Of a stretch of DNA of 64,000 bases, positions 1 to 9,860 are shown piece after piece. The position numbers and the translations under genes were made by a program. The notes below the pieces were generated by a model. It saw only the letters and a list, made by a program, of their open reading frames with translations. It was not told the origin of the DNA and ran no database searches. The stretch is from the NCBI RefSeq assembly GCF_964340395.1, contig NC_135569.1, positions 13,400,019-13,464,018 of the forward strand, in the 5' to 3' direction. Numbering within the stretch: the stretch's first letter is position 1; every line of letters begins with the position of its first letter. Source of the DNA: Glandiceps talaboti. Lineage: Eukaryota; Hemichordata; Enteropneusta; Spengelidae.

Positions 1-2391
1 CACATGACATATATGCAAATTAGAATTTGACAGTTTTTTTAACACTTGTGTGTGTAGACTTTTTTTTCAAAATTTTTTTGAGTCGCTAGTGGTTGGGTGT
101 GTAGATTTTTTAAAAACCCCACATTTTTGCATGTTTAAATTGACCCTTATAAATCTCCCACAATTCATTGGACACAGAATTGTTTTGTGACAACACATCA
201 CTTCACTTGACATGCATTCTCTTGTGCATGCAAATGAGGCTTCTGAAACATTTTCGCGGGAGTATCAATTGGCGTATGGTCACATGACATATATGCAAAT
301 TAGAATTTGACAGTTTTCTTTAACACGTGTGTGTACACTTTTTTTTAAAAAATTTTTTGAGTCGCTAGTGGTTGGGTGTGTAGATTTTTTAAAAACCCCA
401 CATTTTTGCATGTTTAAATTGACCCTTATAAATCTCCCACAATTCATTGGACACAGAATTGTTTTGTGACAACACATCACTTCACTTGACATGCATTCTC
501 TTGTACATGCAAATGAGGCTTCTGAAACATTTTCGCGGGAGTATCAATTGGCGTATGGTCACATGACATATATGCAAATTAGAATTTGACAGTTTTCTTT
601 AACACGTGTGTGTACACTTTTTTTTAAAAAAATTTTTGAGTCGCTAGTGGTTGGGTGTGTAGATTTTTTAAAAACCCCACATTTTTGCATGTTTAAATTG
701 ACCCTTATAAATCTCCCACAATTCATTGGACACAGAATTGTTTCGTGACAACACATCACTTCAAGTGACACGCATTCTCTTATGCATGCAAATGAGGCTT
801 CTGAAACATTTTCGCGGGAGTATCAATTGGCGTATGGTCACATGACATATATGCAAATTAGAATTTGACAGTTTTCTTTAACACGTGTGTGTACACTTTT
901 TTTTAAAAAATTTTTGAGTCGCTAGTGGTTGGGTGTGTAGATTTTTTAAAAACCCCACATTTTTGCATGTTTAAATTGACCCTTATAAATCTCCCACAAT
1001 TCATTGGACATAGAATTGTTTTGTGACAACACATCACTTCACTTGACATGCATTCTCTTGTGCATGCAAATGAGGCTTCTGAAACATTTCGTGGGAGTAT
1101 CAATTGGCAAATGGTCACATGACATATATGCAAATTAGAATTTGACAGTTTTTTTAACACTTGTGTGTGTAGACTTTTTTTTCAAAATTTTTTTGAGTCG
1201 CTAGTGGTTGGGTGTGTAGATTTTTTAAAAACCCCACATTTTTGCATGTTTAAATTGACCCTTATAAATCTCCCACAATTCATTGGACACAGAATTGTTT
1301 TGTGACAACACATCACTTCAAGTGACACGCATTCTCTTATGCATGCAAATGAGGCTTCTGAAACATTTCGTGGGAGTATCAATTGGCAAATGGTCACATG
1401 ACATATATGCAAATTAGAATTTGACAGTTTTTTTAACACTTGTGTGTGTAGACTTTTTTTTCAAAATTTTTTTGAGTCGCTAGTGGTTGGGTGTGTAGAT
1501 TTTTTAAAAACCCCACATTTTTGCATGTTTAAATTGACCCTTATAAATCTCCCACAATTCATTGGACACAGAATTGTTTTGTGACAACACATCACTTCAC
1601 TTGACATGCATTCTCTTGTGCATGCAAATGAGGCTTCTGAAACATTTTCGCGGGAGTATCAATTGGCGTATGGTCACATGACATATATGCAAATTAGAAT
1701 TTGACAGTTTTCTTTAACACGTGTGTGTACACTTTTTAAAAAAAAAAATTTTTGAGTCGCTAGTGGTTGGGTGTGTAGATTTTTTAAAAACCCCACATTT
1801 TTGCATGTTTAAATTGACCCTTATAAATCTCCCACAATTCATTGGACACAGAATTGTTTCGTGACAACACATCACTTCAAGTGACACGCATTCTCTTATG
1901 CATGCAAATGAGGCTTCTGAAACATTTCGTGGGAGTATCAATTGGCAAATGGTCACATGACATATATGCAAATTAGAATTTGACAGTTTTCTGTAACACG
2001 TGTGTGTAGACTTTTTTTCAAAATTTTTTTGAGTCGCTAGTGGTTGGGTGTGTAGATTTTTTAAAAACCCCACATTTTTGCATGTTTAAATTGACCCTTA
2101 TAAATCTCCCACAACTCATTGGACACAGAATTGTTTTGTGACAACACATCACTTCACTTGACATGCATTCTCTTGTGCATGCAAATGAGGCTTCTGAAAC
2201 ATTTTCGCGGGAGTATCAATTGGCGTATGGTCACATGACATATATGCAAATTAGAATTTGACAGTTTTCTTTAACACGTGTGTGTACACTTTTTTTTAAA
2301 AAATTTTTTGAGTCGCTAGTGGGTGGGTGTGTAGATTTTTTAAAAACCCCACATTTTTGCATGTTTAAATTGACCCTTATAAATCTCCCAC
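1..2391. repeat. 279-bp tandem repeat array (8 full units plus a partial ninth)
   Basis: Units begin at about 1, 281, 560, 839, 1116, 1395, 1675, 1954 and 2232, so the period is 277-280 bp; the ninth stops near 2391. Copies differ by a few substitutions and small length changes in A/T runs, and two subtypes alternate (ending GCGTATGGTCAC or GCAAATGGTCAC). Each unit carries two octamer sites ATGCAAAT, about 70 bp of A/T-rich sequence and a TATAAAT box. Antisense frames of 68-119 codons cross the units, but they are the same sequence read repeatedly and are not supported as genes. Candidate roles are a terminal or internal viral repeat, an enhancer, or a host satellite. Confidence 0.93.
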
Positions 2392-2809
2392 ATGAGTGGC
2401 ACTGTTTATTGGCAGAAGTATATACCGGTATCTTCACTTGACATGGTTGGCACTGGTCATTGGCAGGAATTGACTATAAAAAGCAAAGACATATGTGTGA
2501 AAGTGGACTTTTTCAACGAGCTCATGTGTCCATGTGTGTCTAGATGCAAAGGTAGCAAACATGTGTCGTCCTGACAGGAAAAGTTTGCAAACATGGAAAA
2601 AACTGCTATTGTACTGGGGAGATGAACGCCTGGTTTGCACAAGGTTATTGTTTACAGAATATGATATTGTGATCGATTTTGAACCCTCTGGTGAAAAGTG
2701 TCATAACCGATGCTGTCAACTATTAAGAAGATGGCACCGGCATGTTTGTGAATCCATTGGAACATGGGAAGAGAACATTTGCCCTGAAAAAGACAATAAA
2801 AAGCAATAA
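2392..2809 (+). pseudogene. Kelch-end fragment of a BTB-BACK-Kelch gene
   Basis: This begins exactly where the tandem array stops. The conceptual peptides resemble the C-terminal kelch part of the protein encoded at 2859-5072: a W-x-E motif, a downstream MPC motif, then LLLYWGDE matching LLLYGGDE, and a D-I-V-I-D-F strand matching D-I-L-I-D-F. It looks like a broken remnant of a plus-strand paralogue whose front part is absent. A TATAAAA box lies near 2476 and an AATAAA signal near 2795. It converges on the minus-strand gene. A short expressed product cannot be excluded. Confidence 0.5.
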
Positions 2810-2858
2810 CAAAATAAATGATTTGTTCTTAATTTTCATGTTTATTATCCCTTCATGT

Positions 2859-5072
2859 TTAAAGTTGGTAATGAAAACAGTCAATGGGTTCTGGCCCGTG
2901 CAAATTATCTGAACAACATCCTCTTCTCTTCAATAGCTCGAGTGTGTTTTTCTTGAAATCTATTAGAATGTCAAAGAGATGGAAGAGCTTGCTCACAGAT
3001 GCAAGTTCTTCGTCACCTCCATACAGGAGAAGTCTGCCATCTTTATAGGCCTTGCCAACCATTGGAGCATCATTGTTAGTCTTCTTGCATTGGAACGGAT
3101 TCTTTCGATTTGTATTACCATGTGCTTCACAATGGTACATGCAGGGCATTGACAGTATGTCAAAATCTTGTCTGTCAATACGAACCCCTTTGACCTCTTG
3201 CAACTTGACTTCTCTCCATTCGTCCATTTCTATGTCCTTTATAACAAATACTGGCATGCTCACGAATACCTCACATATGTCGTGTGAAATGACTTTTCCC
3301 TTGATTTTCAAAGAACCAATACACACGAGTCCCACACTGGGTACGTAATGCAGCGATGGGTAATAACGACCCTCTGGGAGTGGTGGATAAGTTATGTCGA
3401 CTTCGGCAGCACTAGTGAAAGGCACCTCACCATAAGTGATGACTTCATCTGTGCTTCTGTGTATCGGGCTCACAACAACGACCTCTGCATCCATATCTCT
3501 GGTTTTGGCGTCTGTTGCATATATAATTATGCAAGAGCAAGCACATGCCGAAGAGGGTACAATACATATGGATCTCTTGCAAACGTCTTCCATTATGTAA
3601 GACGTGTACTTGTAGTGCGATTTCGTTGTAATGCAACCATCCTGCTTCGTTTTCCAAGGCCCATTGCAATGCATCACAATCAGATTGTTACCTACAGGTT
3701 CAGGAATCAGAACAAATTCGTCGTAACTGTATATTCTCACCAGAGGATTAAGGACCTCAACGTCTTCAAACAAGTGAACGAAGAGGGGTTCCCATTCCAA
3801 AGCAACACGGGGGCTTTTGGAAAATGGCAAAGGCCCAACATGTATCTCAAACACTATATGAAATATTTCATTATTGCTTTTATTTATTAGTTGTTTTGCC
3901 TGGAGAAAGAATATCCTTCTGCCCGGAACCAGCTTGAAATCAAAGCGTCTGAATCTGTTTACGGTCCAGGTGAAGGATGCGCTCCTTGGTAGTTCTCTAA
4001 TCCAAACATTCTCGTGGTTATTGCCATGTGAATCACTAATCTCTACATAGCCACCATCTCTAATGCCCACCCTATAGGTAGTACAGTCTATTGGAAGAGT
4101 CATTTTGTCTTGACTACGAGACTTCATTTCTTTGGCATATGTACTGACAAGAACTTTTGTTACATCCATCTGAGACTCCATGCTTTCTATGGCTTGGACT
4201 GCACTCAACACATTTCGCATGGATGGAGGCATTTTACTGGCTAATGGAGAACGGGTATCAAGTGCCAGTGGCAAAAGCATGTCACACACGGTCTGAAACA
4301 CCATGTCATCCAAGAGGGCATCGTTTTTACTTGGAATGTAGAACAACAGCTTGCAACCTTTCAATAATGTATCTATATTGTTGACACAACTTTGCAACCA
4401 ATCCCTGACGAGGTAAAAGACACCAACATCACTTCCTATTAACTGCTTCTTTCGCTGAACCAGACGAGAGATGTGCTCCAAACACCAAGAATCCAATGCT
4501 CTGCTTGTGTCGACAAAATGACAAGCAAACACAGCCAGATTGCCAGCCACAACATCTAACAGATCATCGTGCATTGCTGGCAAGTCACAGAGTACTTTGA
4601 AGTAGTTGGCCAGGGCTTTAAGCATACCGAACCTAGTTGTGATGTAGAGCATACCGAGCGTAGTTGTAATGGCATAGGGACAAATACCACTGTCGAAATT
4701 TTTCAGTAAATAATGTGCTAGTTTTTCCAGCCACCCTGTCATGTTCAGGTAGTCAGCACCAGTGGTAACATCACCAATGTTCTCGAGAGTAATGGACGTC
4801 TTTTGACCAGAGTCACAAGAAGCAGACATGACAATCTCCTTTCTTTCAATGTATGACAAGAACAAGTGCCAGTATTCTACTGGAAAAGGGGAGTTTTCAA
4901 ACACAGATTCCAGTTCCAATATGGCAGAGCCACATTGTCGTGTTTCCAATTGGTTGAATTCGATTAGTCCTGCCAAATATGGAATTTCCACTTTCAGGTT
5001 TTCGAGCGACAGGTCGTACACTTGATCTTGGCAAACACAACGGCAGGAAAATACATCATGCTGTCGATCCAT
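2859..5072 (-). CDS. BTB-BACK-Kelch-like protein, copy 1 (737 aa)
   Basis: Probable substrate adaptor for a cullin-3 ubiquitin ligase, acting in the infected cell. The N-terminal ~120 residues read as a BTB domain (CVCQDQVYDLSLENL, then EIPYLAGLIEFN, and ADYLNMTGWLEKLA as the final helices). A BACK-like helical region follows (LVQRKKQLIGSD, VRDWLQSC). The C-terminal half is beta-rich with kelch-like strands (GRYYPSLHYVPS, GRLLLYGGDE). The ATG at 5072 was chosen because it lies about 40 bp below a TATAAAT box near 5115; the longer frame starts at a GTG. It is nearly identical to 5622-7814, so the pair arose by recent duplication. BTB-Kelch is the family call from visible motifs; the substrate is unknown. 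Confidence 0.68.
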   Translation of the reverse strand: MDRQHDVFSCRCVCQDQVYDLSLENLKVEIPYLAGLIEFNQLETRQCGSAILELESVFENSPFPVEYWHLFLSYIERKEIVMSASCDSGQKTSITLENIGDVTTGADYLNMTGWLEKLAHYLLKNFDSGICPYAITTTLGMLYITTRFGMLKALANYFKVLCDLPAMHDDLLDVVAGNLAVFACHFVDTSRALDSWCLEHISRLVQRKKQLIGSDVGVFYLVRDWLQSCVNNIDTLLKGCKLLFYIPSKNDALLDDMVFQTVCDMLLPLALDTRSPLASKMPPSMRNVLSAVQAIESMESQMDVTKVLVSTYAKEMKSRSQDKMTLPIDCTTYRVGIRDGGYVEISDSHGNNHENVWIRELPRSASFTWTVNRFRRFDFKLVPGRRIFFLQAKQLINKSNNEIFHIVFEIHVGPLPFSKSPRVALEWEPLFVHLFEDVEVLNPLVRIYSYDEFVLIPEPVGNNLIVMHCNGPWKTKQDGCITTKSHYKYTSYIMEDVCKRSICIVPSSACACSCIIIYATDAKTRDMDAEVVVVSPIHRSTDEVITYGEVPFTSAAEVDITYPPLPEGRYYPSLHYVPSVGLVCIGSLKIKGKVISHDICEVFVSMPVFVIKDIEMDEWREVKLQEVKGVRIDRQDFDILSMPCMYHCEAHGNTNRKNPFQCKKTNNDAPMVGKAYKDGRLLLYGGDEELASVSKLFHLFDILIDFKKNTLELLKRRGCCSDNLHGPEPIDCFHYQL

Positions 5073-5269
5073 TTCGTCTAGTGAAAGCACTGAATGCAGT
5101 TGGGCCTAGACATTTATACTATTTTGAAAAGAAAGTTATGACGTCACATCAGGACTTTAATGGGATGGCATGGTCGTGACATGTAAATCACGATGTCGTA
5201 GGGTATATAAACATAGAGGTCATTCTTCTTCAGAAGCCAATTGTCAGTTGTCTGAGAGACTTAACGACT

Positions 5270-5719
5270 ATGGTGGAGAGAAAAATCTGCCTTCGCCTGG
5301 GAGGCAACAAATATACTGTTTTACCCTCCGTTTTGAAAGAAGAAATACCTTACTTGGATTCTTTGATACGGTTTTACGAGTTGGGACAGGACATTGTCTA
5401 TTTGGATAATCACGTCGAAAATGTGCACTTTGATATCAAGTACTGGCATTTGTTCTTGTCATACGTTCAGACAAGAAAATTCAGTTTCGAGGCCTACTAC
5501 AGGAACGTAAATGAAAAGTGCAAAATTTATGTGACACCAGACAATCTTGCAGATATCACCTTTGTTGCTGACTTTCTTTGCATGAAGAATTGGATAGACG
5601 ACCTCCAAAAAGAACTTCAAGTTAAAGTTCGTAATAAAAACAGTCAATGGGTTCTGGCCCGTGCAAATTATCTGAACAACATCCATTTTTCTTCAATAGC
5701 TCGAGTGTGTTTTTCTTGA
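5270..5719 (+). CDS. BTB-only paralogue of the neighbouring Kelch genes (149 aa)
   Basis: Residues 1-125 match the BTB part of the flanking genes: CLRLGGNKYTVLP, EEIPYLDSLIRF, KYWHLFLSYVQ and a final ADFLCMKNWIDDLQ helix. The last ~25 residues are read antisense through the 3' end of the next gene, so this protein contains a BTB domain and little else. It lies between the two nearly identical minus-strand copies and probably marks the duplication junction. A TATATAA box near 5202 sits about 70 bp above the ATG. BTB-only proteins can compete for cullin-3 or for partner BTB domains; that role is inference. Confidence 0.55.
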   Translation: MVERKICLRLGGNKYTVLPSVLKEEIPYLDSLIRFYELGQDIVYLDNHVENVHFDIKYWHLFLSYVQTRKFSFEAYYRNVNEKCKIYVTPDNLADITFVADFLCMKNWIDDLQKELQVKVRNKNSQWVLARANYLNNIHFSSIARVCFS

Positions 5720-7814
5720 AATCTATTAGAATGTCAAAGAGATGGAAGAGCTTGCTCACAGATGCAAGTTCTTCGTCACCTCCATACAGGAGAAGTCTGC
5801 CATCTTTATAGGCCTTGCCAACCATTGGAGCATCATTGTTAGTCTTCTTGCATTGGAACGGATTCTTTCGATTTGTATTACCATGTGCTTCACAATGGTA
5901 CATGCAGGGCATTGACAGTATGTCAAAATCTTGTCTGTCAATACGAACCCCTTTGACCTCTTGCAACTTGACTTCTCTCCATTCGTCCATTTCTATGTCC
6001 TTTATAACAAATACTGGCATGCTCACGAATACCTCACATATGTCGTGTGAAATGACTTTTCCCTTGATTTTCAAAGAACCAATACACACGAGTCCCACAC
6101 TGGGTACGTAATGCAGCGATGGGTAATAACGACCCTCTGGGAGTGGTGGATAAGTTATGTCGACTTCGGCAGCACAAGTGAAAGGCACCCTACCATAAGT
6201 GATGACTTCATCTGTGCTTCTGTGTATCGGGCTCACAACAACGACCTCTGCATCCATATCTCTGGTTTTGGCGTCTGTTGCATATATAATTATGCAAGAG
6301 CAAGCACGTGCCGGAGAGGGTACAATACATATGGATCTCTTGCAAACGTCTTCCATTATGTAAGACGTGTACTTGTAGTGCGATTTCGTTGTAATGCAAC
6401 CATCTTGCTTCGTTTTCCAAGGCCCATTGCAATGCATCACAATCAGATTGTTACCTACAGGTTCAGGAATCAGAACAAATTCGTCGTAACTGTATATTCT
6501 CACCAGAGGATTAAGGACCTCAACGTCTTCAAACAAGTGAACGAAGAGGGGTTCCCATTCCAAAGCAACACGGGGGCTTTTGGAAAATGGCAAAGGCCCA
6601 ACATGTATCTCAAACACTATATGAAATATTTCATTATTGCTTTTATTTATTAGTTGTTTTGCCCGGAGAAAGAATATCCTTCTGCCCGGAACCAGCTTGA
6701 AATCAAAGCGTCTGAATCTGTTTACGGTCCAGGTGAAGGATGCGCTCCTTGGTAGTTCTCTAAACCAAACATTCTCGTGGTTATTGCCATGTGAATCACT
6801 AATCTCTACATAGCCACCATCCCTAATGCCCACCCTATAGGTAGTACAGTCTATTGGAAGAGTCATTTTGTCTTGAATACGAGACTTCATTTCTTTGGCA
6901 TATGTACTGACAAGAACTTTTGTTACATCCATCTGAGACTCCGTGTTTTCTATGGCTTGGACTGCACTCAACACATTTCGCATGGATGGAGGCATTTTAC
7001 TGGCTAATGGAGAACGGGTATCAAGTGCCAGTGGCAGAAGCATGTCACACACGGTCTGAAACACCATGTCATCCAAGAGGGCATCGTTTTTACTTGGAAA
7101 GCAGAACAACAACTTGCAACCTTTCAATAATGTATCTATCTTGTCGACACAACTTTGCAACCAATCCCTGACGAGGTAAAAGACACCAACATCACTTGCT
7201 ATTAACTGCTTCTTTCGCTGAACCAAACGAGAGATGTGCTCCAAACACCAAGAATCCAATGCTCTGCTTGTGTCGCCAAAATGACAAGCAAACACGGCCA
7301 GGTGGCCAGCCACAACATCTAACAGATCATCGTGCATTGCTGGCAAGTCACAGAGTACTTTGAAGTAGTTGGCCAGGGCTTTAAGCATACCGAACCTAGT
7401 TGTGATGTAGAGCATACCGAACGTAGTTTTGATGTCATGGTTACAAAAATTACTGTCGAAATTTTCCAGTAAAGAACATGCTAATTTTTCCAGCCACCCT
7501 GTCATGTTCAGGTAGTCAGCAGCAGTGGTAACATCACCAATGTTCTCGAGAGTAAGGGACGTCTTTTGACCAGAGTCACAAGAAGCAGACATGACAATCT
7601 CTTTTCTTTCAATGTATGACAAGAACAAGTGCCAGTATTCCACTGGAAAAGGGGAGTTTTCAAACACAGATTCCAGTTCCAATATGTTAGAGCCACATTG
7701 TCGTGTTTCCAATTGATTGAATTCGATTAGTCCATCCAAATACGGAATTTCTACTTTCAAGTTTTTGAGTGACAGGTTGTACACTTGATCTTGGCAAACA
7801 CAACGGACCGTCAT
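5622..7814 (-). CDS. BTB-BACK-Kelch-like protein, copy 2 (about 730 aa)
   Basis: Nearly identical over its length to the gene at 2859-5072, with the same BTB (CVCQDQVYNLSLKNL), BACK and kelch-like blocks, and with scattered amino-acid changes concentrated in the BTB-to-BACK linker. The extreme N-terminus differs from copy 1. An in-frame ATG at 7847 would add a hydrophobic 11-residue leader, but a TATATC box near 7868 leaves too little room, so the ATG at 7814 is preferred. The 3' end overlaps the plus-strand BTB-only gene by about 100 bp. Likely a ubiquitin-ligase adaptor, as for copy 1. Confidence 0.66.
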   Translation of the reverse strand: MTVRCVCQDQVYNLSLKNLKVEIPYLDGLIEFNQLETRQCGSNILELESVFENSPFPVEYWHLFLSYIERKEIVMSASCDSGQKTSLTLENIGDVTTAADYLNMTGWLEKLACSLLENFDSNFCNHDIKTTFGMLYITTRFGMLKALANYFKVLCDLPAMHDDLLDVVAGHLAVFACHFGDTSRALDSWCLEHISRLVQRKKQLIASDVGVFYLVRDWLQSCVDKIDTLLKGCKLLFCFPSKNDALLDDMVFQTVCDMLLPLALDTRSPLASKMPPSMRNVLSAVQAIENTESQMDVTKVLVSTYAKEMKSRIQDKMTLPIDCTTYRVGIRDGGYVEISDSHGNNHENVWFRELPRSASFTWTVNRFRRFDFKLVPGRRIFFLRAKQLINKSNNEIFHIVFEIHVGPLPFSKSPRVALEWEPLFVHLFEDVEVLNPLVRIYSYDEFVLIPEPVGNNLIVMHCNGPWKTKQDGCITTKSHYKYTSYIMEDVCKRSICIVPSPARACSCIIIYATDAKTRDMDAEVVVVSPIHRSTDEVITYGRVPFTCAAEVDITYPPLPEGRYYPSLHYVPSVGLVCIGSLKIKGKVISHDICEVFVSMPVFVIKDIEMDEWREVKLQEVKGVRIDRQDFDILSMPCMYHCEAHGNTNRKNPFQCKKTNNDAPMVGKAYKDGRLLLYGGDEELASVSKLFHLFDILIDFKKNTLELLKKNGCCSDNLHGPEPIDCFYYEL

Positions 7815-7941
7815 AGTGACAATTAAGATAATTGGATACCATGACATTAACAGTAAAAGATATATTCCTATTGTGATTATCTTTATTTTATTTATTTGGT
7901 ATGCAAAGTGCTAATTTGTATATATACGTCAACACTGATGA

Positions 7942-9159
7942 ATGAGGTGTATATGCACCATGATTTTACTACGAATTGTTTCCCTCTTCTTCTATTTGTG
8001 CATTTGCCACTCAAACCGCTTCAAAGTTACTGATGTGTCTTGTCCGACAAACAACACTATGCCTTTGGGTAGGAGTGTCCTTTTTGATGATGATTACATG
8101 GCAGAGAAAAAATTCTACACGTGTCTTTGTTCTGACTTTGGATTTGTAGGTCGCAAATGTGACTTTGACCTGATATCATCGCCATGTCATGCAATATCGT
8201 GGTTGAATGATATGTGCAGGGGTGACTTGAACTGCCCCTGTGTGCACGAACCTAGGTGCATTCTGCCTGTTTTCTGTTCGTATGACTTTGATGACATGCA
8301 AAGGCTGTTGCGTTGTGATGTTCGGAACTGTGCGTGTAACTGTGAAGGGGGAAAGCCACCCGAGTTGATATGTGGTGCTCCTGTGAAAACCATTGAGCAC
8401 CCATTTGAGGGATGTCATGTCGATACTATTGCACGTGATGTACCTCCTGTACACTGTATTGACTGGGACAAAAACGACCTGAATGGTTACGTGCGCTGTC
8501 ATACCAATGCCATACATCCAGAGTGGTGTAGGTGTCATGACAAATGGTCAAATGGGGTGTATGTGTCGTGTTACAAGAACGAAAAATGTGTGTCTTATGA
8601 GGGTAAGGTTTTCGATTGTGCACTTCAGCAGTGTTTCTGTAATTGCTTGAATCAGCGACTGTCTTGCAAAGACGATAGCGTTCGTCTGCGGTCTCTTGGT
8701 GTTGTCAGGCAGGAATGTTTAGCACCGGCTCTTCCATCAACAGACAATGTCAGTGCTGTTGTCTCTGGACTGCATGTCGATGACGCTACATTGCTGGATG
8801 GAACTTTACAGCTTGTTTTGGGACCTGGTAATGACATTCCAAACGTTGTGGTGTTGCCAAGTATGGCTGGTCAATATTTGAGAGTGAGCGGAACAGTCTT
8901 TTTTGCTGCATCGAGCCAAAGCACCATTCAAATTTTGGGAAGTCCCCCACATCCCACCGTCTTTCGGTGTCTCATCGGTTGCTCAATGGAACTGGTGTCC
9001 CTCGTACATTCTTGTCAACTCAGACATCCCCCAGAATGTATTGAAATAGTTCCTAAATTCGAGGGACTTCGGTTCAACCTCACATCTAGCCAGTGGGAAA
9101 CTAATCGCGCCATATTGAAAAAGAAACACAAGACACATTTGTATCCGATTGTTCACTGA
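7942..9159 (+). CDS. Secreted cysteine-rich glycoprotein (405 aa)
   Basis: Residues 1-25 form a signal peptide (MILLRIVSLFFYLCIC core). The ectodomain is very rich in cysteine up to about residue 255 and contains two copies of a module built around C-x-C-x-C (CACNC, CFCNC), each preceded by CPC or CRC and followed by a lone cysteine. A cysteine-poor, probably beta-rich region follows, ending in a basic tail with no membrane anchor, so the protein is predicted to be secreted or held by a partner. A TATATATA box lies at about 7917, 25 bp above the ATG. The same module occurs in the genes at 24241 and 52687. Function unknown; an envelope or immune-binding protein is plausible. Confidence 0.7.
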   Translation: MRCICTMILLRIVSLFFYLCICHSNRFKVTDVSCPTNNTMPLGRSVLFDDDYMAEKKFYTCLCSDFGFVGRKCDFDLISSPCHAISWLNDMCRGDLNCPCVHEPRCILPVFCSYDFDDMQRLLRCDVRNCACNCEGGKPPELICGAPVKTIEHPFEGCHVDTIARDVPPVHCIDWDKNDLNGYVRCHTNAIHPEWCRCHDKWSNGVYVSCYKNEKCVSYEGKVFDCALQQCFCNCLNQRLSCKDDSVRLRSLGVVRQECLAPALPSTDNVSAVVSGLHVDDATLLDGTLQLVLGPGNDIPNVVVLPSMAGQYLRVSGTVFFAASSQSTIQILGSPPHPTVFRCLIGCSMELVSLVHSCQLRHPPECIEIVPKFEGLRFNLTSSQWETNRAILKKKHKTHLYPIVH

Positions 9160-9860
9160 CGTCTTTGTCCCCATTCCTGTATTTTGTCCAGCATCTTTGC
9201 ATGTAGAACATTAATGATTTTACTGACATCAAGTAAATGTTCGTTGATCATGAACCAAGTGCAAATAACTATAACACCTGTGACAAAAACAGACAAAACC
9301 ATGTTCAGCCTGAATGAGCTCTTCTTGACCATGTCATTGTAAGGCGGTAGTGTGTCTGTCAGCAACTTGACGTGATAGGTTAGGTTAATCGGTTGAGGTT
9401 CCTCTTGACAATCCGTAATGTTTTTATTAGTCAAGCCACGTATACACTCCAAAAAGAGACGTTTGTGGTTCTGCGAGGCTGCAGTGCAAAACCTGAGGGG
9501 GTCACTGCATGCAGAAAACGTTGGACGGATCGTTATGTTCTGTTCATACGAGATGAGAGTGTTTGCAGGCAGGAAACTTGACATTGGTAGGTGTGGCTTA
9601 TGGACTCTTTCTATGACAAAACATGTTTGGTTGACAAATACGTGACAGCCTGGTTTCCAGTTTGAGTTGTCAAAGTGGATGATGTTGTGGCCGAATGACG
9701 TGCCAATTAAAAAGATTTTGTCCGGTCCTGTCTTTACACCATTAACGTGTACACCACTGGGTTGAAAATAAACACTTGGTGTATTGGACATGAGCACCCC
9801 ATCTGTAAATATCATCAAACAAAAGAAGAAGAATGGCATCATGCAGCAGGTCATGGCCAT
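9153..9860 (-). CDS. Type I membrane glycoprotein (235 aa)
   Basis: The first ~20 residues are a strong signal peptide (MMPFFFFCLMIF core). The ectodomain has several N-glycosylation sequons (NQT, NIT, NLT) and six or so cysteines. One transmembrane helix lies near residues 186-205 (MVLSVFVTGVIVICTWFMI), followed by a ~30-residue basic and amphipathic cytoplasmic tail ending WGQRRQ. The ATG at 9860 is the first in frame; a TATATA box lies near 9930. The stop overlaps the end of the convergent 7942-9159 gene by 7 bp. Probably an envelope protein; the family was not recognised. Confidence 0.68.
   Translation of the reverse strand: MAMTCCMMPFFFFCLMIFTDGVLMSNTPSVYFQPSGVHVNGVKTGPDKIFLIGTSFGHNIIHFDNSNWKPGCHVFVNQTCFVIERVHKPHLPMSSFLPANTLISYEQNITIRPTFSACSDPLRFCTAASQNHKRLFLECIRGLTNKNITDCQEEPQPINLTYHVKLLTDTLPPYNDMVKKSSFRLNMVLSVFVTGVIVICTWFMINEHLLDVSKIINVLHAKMLDKIQEWGQRRQ

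Noticed and set aside
280-2437. Series of 68-119 codon minus-strand frames with near-identical peptides
   Set aside because: They are the tandem unit read repeatedly; the open frame follows from the repeat and has no start context or poly-A arrangement of its own.
3052-6653. Plus-strand frames of 98 and 180 codons, each present twice
   Set aside because: They are antisense to the two BTB-Kelch genes and simply copied with them.
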